A DNA stretch of 64,000 nt from Treponema putidum (GTDB lineage Bacteria > Spirochaetota > Spirochaetia > Treponematales > Treponemataceae). The notes beneath the pieces are model-generated. The model ran no database searches and was not told the DNA's origin. It was given only the letters and a program-made list of their open reading frames with translations. The stretch lies in assembly GCF_000755145.1 (NCBI RefSeq), contig NZ_CP009228.1:2651694-2715693 (forward strand). The letters run 5' to 3'. The translations under genes and the position numbers were made by a program. This document shows, in pieces, positions 53,830 through 63,838 of the stretch (positions within the stretch are counted from its first letter, which is position 1; each line of letters opens with the position of its first letter).

Positions 53830-54993
53830 ATGAACTCGATAAAAATACCGCGGAAAATTGAAATCGGCGGAAAGGGAAAGGTAAAAAAACTCACTCTCGG
53901 AGGCACTTCACCGATTTTGCTTCAGACTATGTGGAAAGAAAGCCTATTGGGGGCTGATCTCCTTTCTATTGTAAAAAGCCTAAATGAATTGGGACAATTA
54001 GGCTGTGACATTGTGCGCTTTGCCGTTCCCGACATGAATTCTGCAGAGGAATTTATAAAACTCACCCGATTAACGGAGATGCCCCTCGTAGCCGATATCC
54101 ATTTTGATTATAAACTTGCCTTACGGTGTATGGACGGGGACACGGCAAAAATACGGATAAATCCCGGAAATATCGGTTCAAAAGAAAAAACGGAAGAAGT
54201 TATACGTAAAGCAAAGGATACCGGAACTGCTATCAGGATAGGGGTCAATTCGGGCTCTCTGCCTTCCGACTTAAAAAAACAAATAGAAGAGACTAAAGCA
54301 AAACAAAACCGCAGCACGGAGAAAAAAGCATTTGATGATGAAATTTCGCTTTTAAGGGCAAGGGCATTAACCGAAGCTGCGGCAAGAGAACTGGAAATTT
54401 TTGAAAAAGCCGATTTTAAAGATGCCGTCGTTTCTATGAAGGCTTCCAATGTGCGGGAAACGGTCATGGCAAACGAAATCTTTGCAAAAAAATTCGATAA
54501 CCCGCTTCATTTAGGAGTTACGGAAGCAGGCCCCCTTATTCAAGGTATTGTAAAAAGTACGATAGCCTTTTACCGATTGCTGGAACAAAACATAGGAAGC
54601 ACCATAAGAGTAAGCCTCTCCGATTCTTGCGAAAATGAAATTATAGCCGGAAGAGAAATCTTAACCGAATGCGGTAAAAGGCAAGGAGGAATAAGGCTCA
54701 TATCCTGTCCTCGCTGCGGAAGAAAGGGCTTTGATGTTCAAGCCTTTGTAAAACGATGGCAGACAAAACTCTTATCCGAAAAGAAGGATATAAGTATTGC
54801 CGTTATGGGCTGTGTAGTCAACGGCCCCGGAGAAGGTAAACATGCAGACCTTGGAATTACCGGAGCCGAAGATTCCGTTATAATATTTAAACACGGAGCA
54901 ATTACCAGACGCTTGGATTTAAAAAAATTAACCGAAGAAGAAAAAATTAAGGCAGTGGATAAAGCCTTTATAGAGGAGCTTCAAAGTCTATGA
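53830..54993 (+). CDS. ispG: 4-hydroxy-3-methylbut-2-enyl diphosphate synthase
   Basis: 387 residues. 4Fe-4S enzyme of the MEP isoprenoid pathway. Motifs: ADIHFDYKLALR, KIRINPGNIGS, IRIGVNSGSLP, GVTEAGPLIQG, SCPRCGRKGFD and AVMGCVVNGPGEGKHAD, giving the three Fe-S cysteines. With ispE at the right end it shows the cell uses the MEP route. Confidence 0.95.
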   Translation: MNSIKIPRKIEIGGKGKVKKLTLGGTSPILLQTMWKESLLGADLLSIVKSLNELGQLGCDIVRFAVPDMNSAEEFIKLTRLTEMPLVADIHFDYKLALRCMDGDTAKIRINPGNIGSKEKTEEVIRKAKDTGTAIRIGVNSGSLPSDLKKQIEETKAKQNRSTEKKAFDDEISLLRARALTEAAARELEIFEKADFKDAVVSMKASNVRETVMANEIFAKKFDNPLHLGVTEAGPLIQGIVKSTIAFYRLLEQNIGSTIRVSLSDSCENEIIAGREILTECGKRQGGIRLISCPRCGRKGFDVQAFVKRWQTKLLSEKKDISIAVMGCVVNGPGEGKHADLGITGAEDSVIIFKHGAITRRLDLKKLTEEEKIKAVDKAFIEELQSL

Positions 54994-56111
54994 AAAAGCA
55001 ATTAAAAATTATTTTTATCGTACTATACGTTTTTTATTTTTACTCAAACCTTTTTTGTTTGGAAACTATTGATGAAAAAGAACTGCCTTGGCATCTGTTA
55101 GAACAGGCAAAAATTCAAATGGAAAAAGGAGAATTCGGTCAGGCTCTCCGCTTAACAAATAAGGCAAGGGATATTCATAAAGAGCAAATGGAAGCAAAAT
55201 ATTCTTATATGTTCAATGCCTTAAAACCGAAAAGGGTAAAACTCGAGGGTGATAATATTTCGGATGTCTATGCAATTTTAAATAAAAGGGAAGACTATGA
55301 TGCATGTAAAATTTTGGATGAAATCTTTTTAACTCATCCACCCGTATTTTTTGATAAATCTATTTCAAAATTAATGTCATGGCTTGAAAAACGCAAAGCC
55401 TTTCCTGAAACGGATTACTTGGCAGGACGAATTTATTTTGCAGAAGGAGACTATGAACAAGCCATGCACTATTATAAGGAGGCATGGAATTCCCACAATT
55501 TTTTGGAAATCCCCGATGAAAGGTTCAATATAATTTATGCACTTGCCGACACATCAAAACTTTTGCGTAAATACGATGAACAGGAAAAATACCTCTTGCT
55601 TGTTTTAACCGAAGACCCCATATACGGAACTACGAATTTGGAAAGCGATGCCCTTCAAGCTATGATTAAAACAATAAGCTCGGAAAAAACAACTGAAAAA
55701 TTCTTTTTGCTATACCGAAACCGTAATCCGATAGCCTTAAAAGCCTACATGGATTTAACCGACATATATTTAGAAGCAGGCAAAAACAGAAGAGCTCTTG
55801 CAACGGCTGTCCTTGCCTCTATAATTGTCATAACAAACCTTGACGATGCTATCTCAAAAGACAATTACACTTATGAATACACCGAATTTTCAGACTTGCT
55901 CAATAGACTTAATAGAAAACCGGAAGTTGTATTATGGGCCGAAAAACAAAACTTTTGGCGGGCTTTTATGAATCTTGCTGATTGCCTTTCCAATAACGGT
56001 AATACCGAACAGGCTTCTTATCTCTATTCAAAATTAGCGGAATCAATTCCTTCAATTAAGTATGCACAAGAGGCCGTATATAAAAAAGGGCAAATGGTAA
56101 AAAATAAATAG
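54990..56111 (+). CDS. Periplasmic TPR protein
   Basis: 373 residues; signal segment (LKIIFIVLYVFYFYSNLFCLE) then helical pairs of TPR type (LLEQAKIQMEKGEFGQALRL, YLAGRIYFAEGDYEQAMHYY, NLADCLSNNGNTEQASYLY). The start overlaps the ispG stop (ATGA). Function unknown; probably a scaffold in the periplasm. Confidence 0.75.
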   Translation: MKKQLKIIFIVLYVFYFYSNLFCLETIDEKELPWHLLEQAKIQMEKGEFGQALRLTNKARDIHKEQMEAKYSYMFNALKPKRVKLEGDNISDVYAILNKREDYDACKILDEIFLTHPPVFFDKSISKLMSWLEKRKAFPETDYLAGRIYFAEGDYEQAMHYYKEAWNSHNFLEIPDERFNIIYALADTSKLLRKYDEQEKYLLLVLTEDPIYGTTNLESDALQAMIKTISSEKTTEKFFLLYRNRNPIALKAYMDLTDIYLEAGKNRRALATAVLASIIVITNLDDAISKDNYTYEYTEFSDLLNRLNRKPEVVLWAEKQNFWRAFMNLADCLSNNGNTEQASYLYSKLAESIPSIKYAQEAVYKKGQMVKNK

Positions 56112-56204
56112 AATGAAATCACTATTCTTCCGAAGGCACCGAAGCAAATTCAGCTATGCCCCGAACTCTCTATCGGCAAAGCTAAAAAAAATTCAAAACA
56201 GGTT

Positions 56205-57902
56205 TTAAAAGAAAAAAGGATTATCAAGATAAGCGCTTAAAATCATAAAGCTGTCCATATAACCGGCTCTGACTTTTTTTGTGTAAATACGCACATGAAT
56301 AATCTCTTCATTGTCCTCGTCCCATTTTTTTCCGTTAAGTTCAATATAATCGTTTATACCGAAGGAGTTTTCTGCGGCATAACTTCCCGGTATTACTTCT
56401 GCAATACGGTAGGCATTTTTTTTACCCAGTGATTCAAGCTTAAAACCAAAGACAGGAAGCATCGATCTTTCGATGCTGTCTCTTTTAAAAACGGAATTTC
56501 CCGGATATAAGGGGCGTTCGGCACATAAAACAGGCCAAGTTTTTTCTTCATAAACACCTGCTTCATTTTTTTGATAACCTTTGATACGCACAATCGTTTC
56601 AGGAGAGATTGATAGTAAATGGGCCTGTATTTCTTCAACCGAATTTACCGGAATATCATTAACTTCTTTTATTATGGTACCTTCATTTATCCCTGAAATA
56701 GAAAAAGGCCCGTCAGGAAGAACATAATTTACAAGAACACCGTTCAGAACTCCGTTCGGTGCATTAGATTCACCTTTTTGGGTTTGACCGTGGCAGCCAA
56801 ACCAAGAATGCTTAACTTCTCCGCCCCTATATAGATCGGGAAGAATAGTCTTTAAATGCTCCACAGGTATGGCAAAATTAAGCCCCTCATTTCTTTCAAG
56901 ACCGGCAAATACCACGGCCTGCACAAGCCCTTTATCATCCACTATAGGACCGCCCGAGTTCCCATGATTGACGGCTGCATCTATTTGCATTATATCCACC
57001 ATCGAAAAAAGCCTGCGGTATTTTGCCGATACGATACCTGAGGTAAGAGTTTTTTCCAAACCTGCCGGAGAACCTATCGCATAAATACGGCTTCCTACAC
57101 CTAACTCCTTTGAAGATCCCAGACTAAAAATAACGCTTGGCGAGTACTCAGTCTTTACCAACGCCAAATCAAACAAGGGATCCCAGCCGACTACCTTTGC
57201 AGGAATTTTTATATTGGGATTATCCGGCGACTTTATATAAAGTCTTGAATATCCGTTATATTTTTTATCAACTTCGCTTTGAATAACATGATAATTTGTG
57301 ATAAAATAACCGCGGGAATCTATAAAAAAACCTGAACCTATAACGATGTCGGAAGATGCGAAACCTTTTTGTATACGGGTGCCTCTATCAACCCAAACGG
57401 TAAGAGTCCCTTTTATCATATCATCTATATTTTTTGGAAAAGAAGCGGAATCACCTGCAAGCTGTTTTCCGTTATTTTGTAAGTTTAAAAGAGGAAAATC
57501 GGAATGTTTTTTCCATATAATACTTTTTTCATTAAATATACGTTCCTCAGTCCAACCTTCCGGCCTTTTTCCAATTGCCGTAAGCGATCTAAAGTATTTT
57601 AAAGCTTCATTCCAGTTTTTTTCATTTACACTCTTAAAAAAAGCAGATTCAGCTTGTTCTAAAGATTTTGATATGATACCATCAACCTCTTCAAAACCAT
57701 TTGTATTAAGATAAAGAATCTGAGAACGAATTAATGCATCGGCAATTTTCCCTGATTTTAAGAGATTCTCGGTGTGCTGTACTTGGTATAAAACACTGGA
57801 TCTGTCCGAATAATCAATATAAGCGGCTTTATAAGAATTTTCTTTAATCGAAGTACACGACAAAAACAATAAAATAAAAATAAAAAAATATAGTTTATTC
57901 AT
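56205..57902 (-). CDS. HtrA-like serine protease lipoprotein
   Basis: 565 residues from ATG 57902, which begins a lipoprotein signal (FIFILLFLSC). After a helical segment (residues about 40-130) there is a trypsin-like domain with His in YFITNYHVIQS, Asp in PLFDLALVKTE and Ser in NHGNSGGPIVDD. A PDZ-like domain follows (GPFSISGINEGTIIKEVND) and a second PDZ-like part. It likely works in envelope protein quality control. The start overlaps the upstream gene by 8 bases; an upstream in-frame ATG at 57983 lacks support. Confidence 0.88.
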   Translation of the reverse strand: MNKLYFFIFILLFLSCTSIKENSYKAAYIDYSDRSSVLYQVQHTENLLKSGKIADALIRSQILYLNTNGFEEVDGIISKSLEQAESAFFKSVNEKNWNEALKYFRSLTAIGKRPEGWTEERIFNEKSIIWKKHSDFPLLNLQNNGKQLAGDSASFPKNIDDMIKGTLTVWVDRGTRIQKGFASSDIVIGSGFFIDSRGYFITNYHVIQSEVDKKYNGYSRLYIKSPDNPNIKIPAKVVGWDPLFDLALVKTEYSPSVIFSLGSSKELGVGSRIYAIGSPAGLEKTLTSGIVSAKYRRLFSMVDIMQIDAAVNHGNSGGPIVDDKGLVQAVVFAGLERNEGLNFAIPVEHLKTILPDLYRGGEVKHSWFGCHGQTQKGESNAPNGVLNGVLVNYVLPDGPFSISGINEGTIIKEVNDIPVNSVEEIQAHLLSISPETIVRIKGYQKNEAGVYEEKTWPVLCAERPLYPGNSVFKRDSIERSMLPVFGFKLESLGKKNAYRIAEVIPGSYAAENSFGINDYIELNGKKWDEDNEEIIHVRIYTKKVRAGYMDSFMILSAYLDNPFFF

Positions 57903-59934
57903 TAACGATTTCTGCAAAAACAAATCCTCCCGATCGAACAGCATAAACTTCAATATTATTGATACTAAACATATATGAAACAACCACTAGACCTGTTTGG
58001 TTAAAGATTTCTATAATTTTTTCATTTATCTTTTCAATATTTGTAGGGCTTTTATTAAGCCAAAATAAATTACCCTTATCAGATGGTATAAGATCCAGTC
58101 TTTTTTCTCCATCAAATAAGTTTACGGGAATACCGTTTTTAAAATTTACACTCACCCGTTTATTAAGTTTCGGATGGACCCATTCCGTTTGAGAATCTCC
58201 GTTTTCATATTGAATATATTTAATTTCAAAATTTCCGTCTTCATCGTTATCCCAAATTTTTATAATGGAAGCGTCTTTTTCATAAAGTTCGGAATACTCA
58301 TAAAGTTTATTCTTATTTAAATCTATATCAATCCTTTTTAATAAACCTACGGAATCATATTCAACCCTTGTTTCAAAATACCCGTCTCCGTCTTTATCTA
58401 TGTTTTCAAAAACAGGCAAACCGTTTCTATAATTAGTTTGTGAATATAAGTTACCGGATACGGTTACCTCTGCTTTTATAGGGATACCCTTATCAAAAAA
58501 AACTTTTTTTACGCCCCCGTCTATGTAAGGAGTATTTTCTTCAGAAAATGCAGAAGAATAAATTAAGGTTCCTTGATGTAAACTTTCAGCATTTTTATCG
58601 ATCTTTAAAGAGAAAAAAGCATTTTGCTTTTGATTGATGCCGTATAGTTTTAAATTTAATTCTTTTAATTCGATTGGTGCCCAAGTTAAATCGAGAGGCC
58701 TCATTACATATATTACGGAGTTTTTTGTAAATGTTTTAACGGCAGGATAAGCATCATAAACGGCGGTATATTCGTTTTTTTTGCCATGTATTGCCGAAGG
58801 GATTCCGAAGTTACATTCTACCGTATATTCCGGATAACCTGTTTGGAAGGTATCGAATTCGGCGCACCAAGGTCTTCCGTTTTTATAATAAATTTTAGAG
58901 TCTATAATTAAATCGGCATTTTCATCATTTACTATCAAGCCATCATAAACCGATAAAAAATTTTTAATCTCATTTCGTAATATTGAATTTGAAACCAAGC
59001 GTAAAAGTTCAACCAAATGGGATTCATACATAGCATGCGTAAGAGTATATTCTTTTAAAATGGGATTAAAGTAATAAACCTTAGAGGATAAAAATTCACT
59101 CACAGCAGTTTGTTCATCAATTATACCGTACCGTAAACAAAGTAATGTAGAATAAGATCGATAGTACAAGTCTTCAAGATAATTGGATTCACTGAAAGGC
59201 AAATACATACCTCGATATAATTTTAATCTCCTGATATTTTCCTCCGACTTTGTTTCAAAGGGACTGGCAAGTAAAAGTAATGAAGGATTTTCTTCTTGCC
59301 ATACATATAGTCTGGAAAGAATATGTTCGGATAATTTTTTACCTAAAAAGTCGATTTTTTTTCCTCTTTCTCTTAAAAAAAACAATTTTGCAAAACGGGC
59401 ATCAAATGACCATCGATCAGAAGCCTCTAAGATTAAGCGCTTTGCTTCAGTATCCCGTCCAAGACCGTAAAGAGCATCGGCTTTTACATAATCACTGTCG
59501 GCAGATTCAAATGGTAACAACCGTATAAGGTCTAAAGCTTCTTTATATTTTAACATCCTGCAATTAATCTGAGCAGCCAATAATCTGCCGGCATTTATAT
59601 CATATAAACGCCAAACCATTCCGTCCGTACAGGAAGCATCGGCTTTTTCCAGTATATCCTCATTAGGATGATTTAATTTTAAACCGCACATTGCCTGAAT
59701 ATATAAAAAATCGGCAGTCTTTGGATCATAAACTTCACCGAGCTGTGCCTCAAACAAGGCTTCGTTCCATTTTTCTTCAGTAAAAAGCCTTGCCGAATTC
59801 TGCAAGTAAGAAAGAGCGGCAGATAAATTTACCCCCTCACTTTGATTTGCATAAAGACCTATACAAATTAAAATAAAAAAAGCACATAGCTTATGCTTGA
59901 GCTTAAAATACTTGAACCTACAGGAATATTTCAT
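57895..59934 (-). CDS. Large periplasmic protein with helical N-part and beta-repeat C-part
   Basis: 679 residues from ATG 59934 (an ATG 15 bases upstream, 59949, is also possible). A signal peptide (LCAFFILICIGLYANQ) is followed by TPR-like helices (SARLFTEEKWNEALFEAQLG, NCRMLKYKEALDLI). From about residue 460 there are strand repeats with FG-GAP/EF-like acid clusters (NIDKDGDGYFETRVEYDSVG, DNDEDGNFEIKYIQY). Role unknown; co-transcribed with the HtrA-like protease. Confidence 0.75.
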   Translation of the reverse strand: MKYSCRFKYFKLKHKLCAFFILICIGLYANQSEGVNLSAALSYLQNSARLFTEEKWNEALFEAQLGEVYDPKTADFLYIQAMCGLKLNHPNEDILEKADASCTDGMVWRLYDINAGRLLAAQINCRMLKYKEALDLIRLLPFESADSDYVKADALYGLGRDTEAKRLILEASDRWSFDARFAKLFFLRERGKKIDFLGKKLSEHILSRLYVWQEENPSLLLLASPFETKSEENIRRLKLYRGMYLPFSESNYLEDLYYRSYSTLLCLRYGIIDEQTAVSEFLSSKVYYFNPILKEYTLTHAMYESHLVELLRLVSNSILRNEIKNFLSVYDGLIVNDENADLIIDSKIYYKNGRPWCAEFDTFQTGYPEYTVECNFGIPSAIHGKKNEYTAVYDAYPAVKTFTKNSVIYVMRPLDLTWAPIELKELNLKLYGINQKQNAFFSLKIDKNAESLHQGTLIYSSAFSEENTPYIDGGVKKVFFDKGIPIKAEVTVSGNLYSQTNYRNGLPVFENIDKDGDGYFETRVEYDSVGLLKRIDIDLNKNKLYEYSELYEKDASIIKIWDNDEDGNFEIKYIQYENGDSQTEWVHPKLNKRVSVNFKNGIPVNLFDGEKRLDLIPSDKGNLFWLNKSPTNIEKINEKIIEIFNQTGLVVVSYMFSINNIEVYAVRSGGFVFAEIVNE

Positions 59935-59963
59935 CTCTTTACTTCCCATAAAAAATTTTTGCA

Positions 59964-60100
59964 GGAAACATCAGTTTCCGAAAAAAGTTTTTTCAAGTAG
60001 TTTTGCTTTATGCAAAACTACATAATATAATGCGACGTTTGCCTGAAAGGCAAACTCGTCAGATAAACAGAGAGGCACCATTTGTGCCGAACCGTTTATC
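59964..60100. repeat. Array of five adjacent hairpins
   Basis: Five perfect or near-perfect stems in 137 bases: GGAAAC/GTTTCC (59964-59979), GAAAAAA/TTTTTTC (59980-59994), GTAGTTTTGC/GCAAAACTAC (59997-60021), GTTTGCC/GGCAAAC with an outer GACG/CGTC (60034-60060), and GATAAAC/GTTTATC enclosing GGCAC/GTGCC (60062-60100). It lies between tilS and the next gene downstream on the minus strand and would be transcribed as a leader or intercistronic RNA. Confidence 0.8.
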
Positions 60101-61454
60101 ACACATCCCCTATAACATACCAATTTTTTTTACCGATAGCGGCACCGTATATTCCTTTAACTACCCCGCCCTCTTCGATTATCGGCAAAATATTTCTATT
60201 TTCATAGCTTATATCCCACTCATTTATAATTTTTTTTATCGATTTTTTTGAGCCTGATGAGGTTTCAATTTCATCTCCAAAAAGACGCGATCGCATACAA
60301 AAAGGAGGCTTAAAGGGCCCGATTCCGCAGGTATCATCGTTTTCATGCACGATAAAAAAGCCGTCTTCACCTTGTAAAGCCTTAAAATTCCCTGCAGGTG
60401 TATCAAAACTGCAAGGTTTATCAATCCAAATAGAATAAAAGAGCTCACTTTTCTTTTCCTCATATACGGTTTTAAAAAGCAATAGGTTATCTCCTTCTTT
60501 TTTTATACAAAACCCGCCCGAAAAAATTATCTTTTTTGCAGCGGAAATTTTCATCAAATCGTCAAAAACCGAATATGGAATTCTTCTTTTTCCCTTCAAA
60601 AGAATTATGCCCTCTTGAAGAAATTTAAGCTTTAAGACTTTTTCAAGACTTATAAAAAAAAGAAATTTACATAGGCAGTAATTCTCCTTTTTATCCAATA
60701 CCCATTTTTCTTTCTTTGTTTTATAGGCTTCAAATACAAAATCATTTTGAAATTTTATCTTTTCTAAAGTTTTATCTAAACCGTTTTGCCAACCGTCAAA
60801 ACAAAGATTTAAGGCAGGAACAAGGTTATGCCGGATATTATTCCTAAGATAGGATGTTTTAAAATTAGTGGAATCTTCTCTCCACGGGATATTTTTTTCC
60901 TTAAGATAGTCTTCGATTTCTAACCGAGTAATATTAAGCAATGGCCGTATAAATCTTCCCCGCTTGGGTAAAATTCCCATAAGAGCTTCAGGCTCAGAAC
61001 CTTGAAAAAGTCTCATTAAAACGGTTTCATAATAATCATTTTTATTGTGAGCCGTCAAAATATAATCAGCCTCTAAGGTTTCTGCAGCTTTTTCAAATTC
61101 TTTATAACGTAAAAAACGGGCAGCATCTTCAATTCCCGTCTTTTTGATGCCGGCTTCTTCAAATACCTTATTTTTAGGAATTTCGGCTAAAATACAGGGG
61201 CATTTATTTTTGCAAAAGTCTAAAACAAAGGAAGCATCTCCTGAGCTTTCTTGTTCAGGCCGGATATTGTGGTTTACTGTTATTACGAAAATGTCGATGT
61301 TTAACCTGATTTTTAGTTCAAAAAAGGCCGACAGCATTGCCATGGAGTCGGCTCCTCCCGATACGGCAAGCAAAAGTTTGACATGTCCTCCGCCTTTTTT
61401 ATCCGTTAAAGAGTAAAAATTATGCACTACCTTTTTTAAAAAATCTTTTTTCAT
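60099..61454 (-). CDS. tilS: tRNA(Ile)-lysidine synthase
   Basis: 451 residues. It modifies C34 of tRNA-Ile(CAU) to lysidine so that AUA is read. The PP-loop SGGADSMAM is followed by TVNHNIRPEQ, LTAHNKNDYYETVLMRLFQG, IRPLLNITRLEIEDYL and WREDSTNFKTSYLRNNIRH. A C-terminal substrate-binding domain follows (residues about 350-451). AUA is common in this AT-rich window, so the gene is needed. Confidence 0.93.
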   Translation of the reverse strand: MKKDFLKKVVHNFYSLTDKKGGGHVKLLLAVSGGADSMAMLSAFFELKIRLNIDIFVITVNHNIRPEQESSGDASFVLDFCKNKCPCILAEIPKNKVFEEAGIKKTGIEDAARFLRYKEFEKAAETLEADYILTAHNKNDYYETVLMRLFQGSEPEALMGILPKRGRFIRPLLNITRLEIEDYLKEKNIPWREDSTNFKTSYLRNNIRHNLVPALNLCFDGWQNGLDKTLEKIKFQNDFVFEAYKTKKEKWVLDKKENYCLCKFLFFISLEKVLKLKFLQEGIILLKGKRRIPYSVFDDLMKISAAKKIIFSGGFCIKKEGDNLLLFKTVYEEKKSELFYSIWIDKPCSFDTPAGNFKALQGEDGFFIVHENDDTCGIGPFKPPFCMRSRLFGDEIETSSGSKKSIKKIINEWDISYENRNILPIIEEGGVVKGIYGAAIGKKNWYVIGDV

Positions 61455-61466
61455 ATTTACGATAAG

Positions 61467-61494
61467 ATTTTACACAATTTACAAAAATGGTCAA
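61467..61494 (-). promoter_or_regulatory. tilS promoter
   Basis: TTGACC (61489-61494), 16-base spacer, TAAAAT (61467-61472), twelve bases before the ATG, so the leader is about five bases. Confidence 0.6.
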
Positions 61495-61549
61495 CAGTTA
61501 AGAAAAAATGAGAGGAGTATTATGAAGAGTCAAAAACTGCCAGCCAACA

Positions 61550-61714
61550 GCTGAGAAGCAGCCGAGCATCAGATCGAGCAACAACTGAGCATCAGCTCTA
61601 ACGGATGCTCTAGCATCTTGTAAAAAACTTTGTTAGACTTTCTTCGCATTCTTCAGAATAGAGATACCCACTAGTTTTTCGTAAGTCCTTACATATCAAT
61701 GACTTACGAAAAAC
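61550..61714. repeat. Repeat-rich region downstream of rplY
   Basis: The word GAGCATCAG occurs twice with GATGCTC facing it (about 61570-61615), able to fold. Further on GTTTTTCGTAAGTC (61674-61687) pairs perfectly with GACTTACGAAAAAC (61701-61714), loop 13. The region lies in the 312-base gap between rplY and tilS, and no coding potential was seen. The long stem may end the rplY transcript, though it lacks a clean U-tail. Confidence 0.6.
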
Positions 61715-61766
61715 ATCACAAATTAAATCTAAGGAAAAGCTAAAGTTTTTGAAGTTCCATTACAGC

Positions 61767-62399
61767 TTATTTAGCCTCTGCAGAATCAGGTTCGGCAGCA
61801 GGAGCTTCGGCTTCTTCAACTTCAGTTTCAGCAGGAGTTGTAGTTTCAGCAGCGGCAAATTTAATAGCAGCAACGGTTATATCATCGTTTGTTAAAACTG
61901 TAACGGCTTCAGGTAATTTAATATCTCTAACATGGAGAGATTGATTTACATCCAAGGCCGAAACATCAACAATAATTCTAGGAGGCAAGTCTTTAGGCAA
62001 ACATTCCAATTCAAGCTCGGTAATACCGGTTTCCAAAATTCCGCCATGGCGTACCCCTTCGGGAGAGCCGTCAAGCCTGATCTTTACCTTTGTACGCAAT
62101 GTTTTTCCACGCTCTACTTCATAAAAATCAATATGCTTAATTTCATCGTTAACAATATCATGCTGAAAATCTTTAATAAAAACTTCGTAATCTTTTCCGG
62201 TAACACTCAATGTTACTATGGTACTTTCTGTAACGAGCTTAAAAAGCTTCATAAATTCTCTTTTATCAACATCAAGAGAAACGGACTTACCGTGCCTATC
62301 ATACATTACAGCTGGAATACGGCCTTCCTTTCTAATTTTTACAGCAGCACTTTTACCGTATGCCGATCTTTCATTTGCATTTAACAGTCTCTGTTCCAT
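61767..62399 (-). CDS. rplY: 50S ribosomal protein L25/CTC
   Basis: 210 residues. The N-terminal domain binds 5S rRNA (LNANERSAYGKSAAVKIRKE, then GRIPAVMYDRHGKSVSLDVD). The C-terminal CTC domain (GILETGITELELECLPKDLP) is followed by an Ala/Glu-rich tail (VEEAEAPAAEPDSAEAK). GAGGAG precedes the ATG. The long CTC form is usual outside enterics. Confidence 0.94.
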   Translation of the reverse strand: MEQRLLNANERSAYGKSAAVKIRKEGRIPAVMYDRHGKSVSLDVDKREFMKLFKLVTESTIVTLSVTGKDYEVFIKDFQHDIVNDEIKHIDFYEVERGKTLRTKVKIRLDGSPEGVRHGGILETGITELELECLPKDLPPRIIVDVSALDVNQSLHVRDIKLPEAVTVLTNDDITVAAIKFAAAETTTPAETEVEEAEAPAAEPDSAEAK

Positions 62400-62469
62400 A
62401 ATACCAGAACTCCTCTACTACCAATTATTTAGTTTGCAACAAGTACCGCGATAAAAAGCGGACTCAATA

Positions 62470-62542
62470 CTGGGACGGTAGGATTCGAACCTACGGAATG
62501 ACGGCACCAAAAGCCGTTGGCTTACCACTTGCCGACGTCCCA
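62470..62542 (-). tRNA. tRNA-Gln (anticodon TTG)
   Basis: On the minus strand the acceptor TGGGACG pairs with CGTCCCA and the discriminator is G. The anticodon stem ACGGC/GCCGT holds the loop TTTTGGT with anticodon TTG. The T-arm GTAGGTTCGAATCCTAC is present. CCA is not encoded. Confidence 0.94.
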
Positions 62543-62631
62543 AAATATATACAAAAGGCAAAAGCCGAATTGTATCCCAAAAAGAAAAATAAAACTAGCA
62601 CTACCTAAGAAGATGATTGCTTCGGCTAAAC

Positions 62632-62913
62632 TTAAGCTTTCACAGAATTATCAGGAAGGCTTGAAGTTCTTTCATAAGTCTCTAAAACAGCCTTTGTCAT
62701 TTTATCCCTAAAGTCGGCTGTGATAGGATGAGCTATATTTCTAAACTCACCGTTACTCAACTTCCGGCTAGGCATTCCAATGTACAAACCGTTATTACCC
62801 TCAATCACTCTTACATTATGAAGGACAAAACAATCATCGAACGTAATATTAGCATAAGCTTTTAAACTATTCCCTAGGCTCACTCTCTGAATACGGACTT
62901 CTGTAATCTCCAT
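62632..62913 (-). CDS. spoVG: SpoVG family regulator
   Basis: 93 residues from ATG 62913, with AAGGAGGG upstream. Sequence MEITEVRIQRVSLG, then AYANITFDDCFVLHNVRVIE and GLYIGMPSRKLSNGEFRNIA matches the family throughout. SpoVG binds DNA and RNA; in Borrelia it is a regulator. The C-terminus (ERTSSLPDNSVKA) is short. It lies 65 bases after ispE, with an imperfect inverted repeat around AATATTGGTA in the gap. Confidence 0.93.
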   Translation of the reverse strand: MEITEVRIQRVSLGNSLKAYANITFDDCFVLHNVRVIEGNNGLYIGMPSRKLSNGEFRNIAHPITADFRDKMTKAVLETYERTSSLPDNSVKA

Positions 62914-62977
62914 ACTGCCCTCCTTGCATAATAATATCGGTAATATTCTACCTACCAATATTTTACTACGCTTTTTA

Positions 62978-63829
62978 TCAGAACGCAAGTATCAAGAAAA
63001 AAAAACATTTGCCGTATTCCTCAAAAAGATTGAAATAGGCATTTTTTACTGTTTTTTCATCTTTAAAAAGCCCGAAAACCGAAGAACCGGCACCGCTCAT
63101 AAGAGCAAAGTCGGCCCCGTATTTTAAAAGGTCTAGTTTTGCCTTTTTTATTGCAGGATATTTATTAAAAAGAACATCCTCAAAACTGTTAAAAAAAGGC
63201 CATTCACGGCAATCTTTACCGCAAAAAAGCTCAGGATTAAAAGCAGCATTCAGTCTCTCTGATTCTTTACGGCCTAAAAGGCTGTAGGCTTCGGCTGTTG
63301 AGCTTTTTACTTCGGGGTAAATCAAAATCCCGAAATAATCCGAAGAAATAAAGACCCTCTTTATTTCTTCTCCGCGGCCCCTTACAACCGCTGCCCCATC
63401 TTCCAAAAAAAACGGAACATCGCTTCCTATTTTTAAGGCGATAGACTTCAGTTCTTCTTCCCGTAAACCGGCAGAAAACATATCATTAAGTCCATGCAGA
63501 ACAGCAGCAGCATCTGAAGAACCGCCGCCTAGGCCGGCTCCTTCAGGGATTTTTTTTAAAACCCTTACGGAAATGCCTTCAGAAATACCGGTAAAGTTTT
63601 TAAACTCTTCATAAGTCCTTGTAATAGTATTTTCCTCAGGCAATTCAGCCAGCGGGGACAAGACTATACATCTTTTATCCGGTATTCTTTGCATCAAAAG
63701 CTCATCGTCAAGAGAAACAGGAGCAAAAACACTTACAATGTCATGAAACCCGTCACTTCTCTTTCCTAAAACTTCCAAATGCAGATTAATTTTTGCATGA
63801 GCCTTAAGGCTGATCGCACTTTTAATCAT
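62978..63829 (-). CDS. ispE: 4-diphosphocytidyl-2-C-methyl-D-erythritol kinase
   Basis: 283 residues, GHMP kinase fold. [22 protein letters not shown] at the N-terminus, the ATP loop [15 protein letters not shown] and [12 protein letters not shown] at the C-terminus. It phosphorylates CDP-ME in the MEP pathway. No Shine-Dalgarno precedes the ATG; the promoter is so close that the mRNA is nearly leaderless. Confidence 0.94.
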   Translation of the reverse strand: MIKSAISLKAHAKINLHLEVLGKRSDGFHDIVSVFAPVSLDDELLMQRIPDKRCIVLSPLAELPEENTITRTYEEFKNFTGISEGISVRVLKKIPEGAGLGGGSSDAAAVLHGLNDMFSAGLREEELKSIALKIGSDVPFFLEDGAAVVRGRGEEIKRVFISSDYFGILIYPEVKSSTAEAYSLLGRKESERLNAAFNPELFCGKDCREWPFFNSFEDVLFNKYPAIKKAKLDLLKYGADFALMSGAGSSVFGLFKDEKTVKNAYFNLFEEYGKCFFFLILAF

Positions 63830-63838
63830 GTTCTAAGG

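Noticed and set aside
56113..56208. 31-codon basic frame after the TPR gene
   Set aside because: No ribosome site, no recognisable feature, and it runs into the convergent gene.
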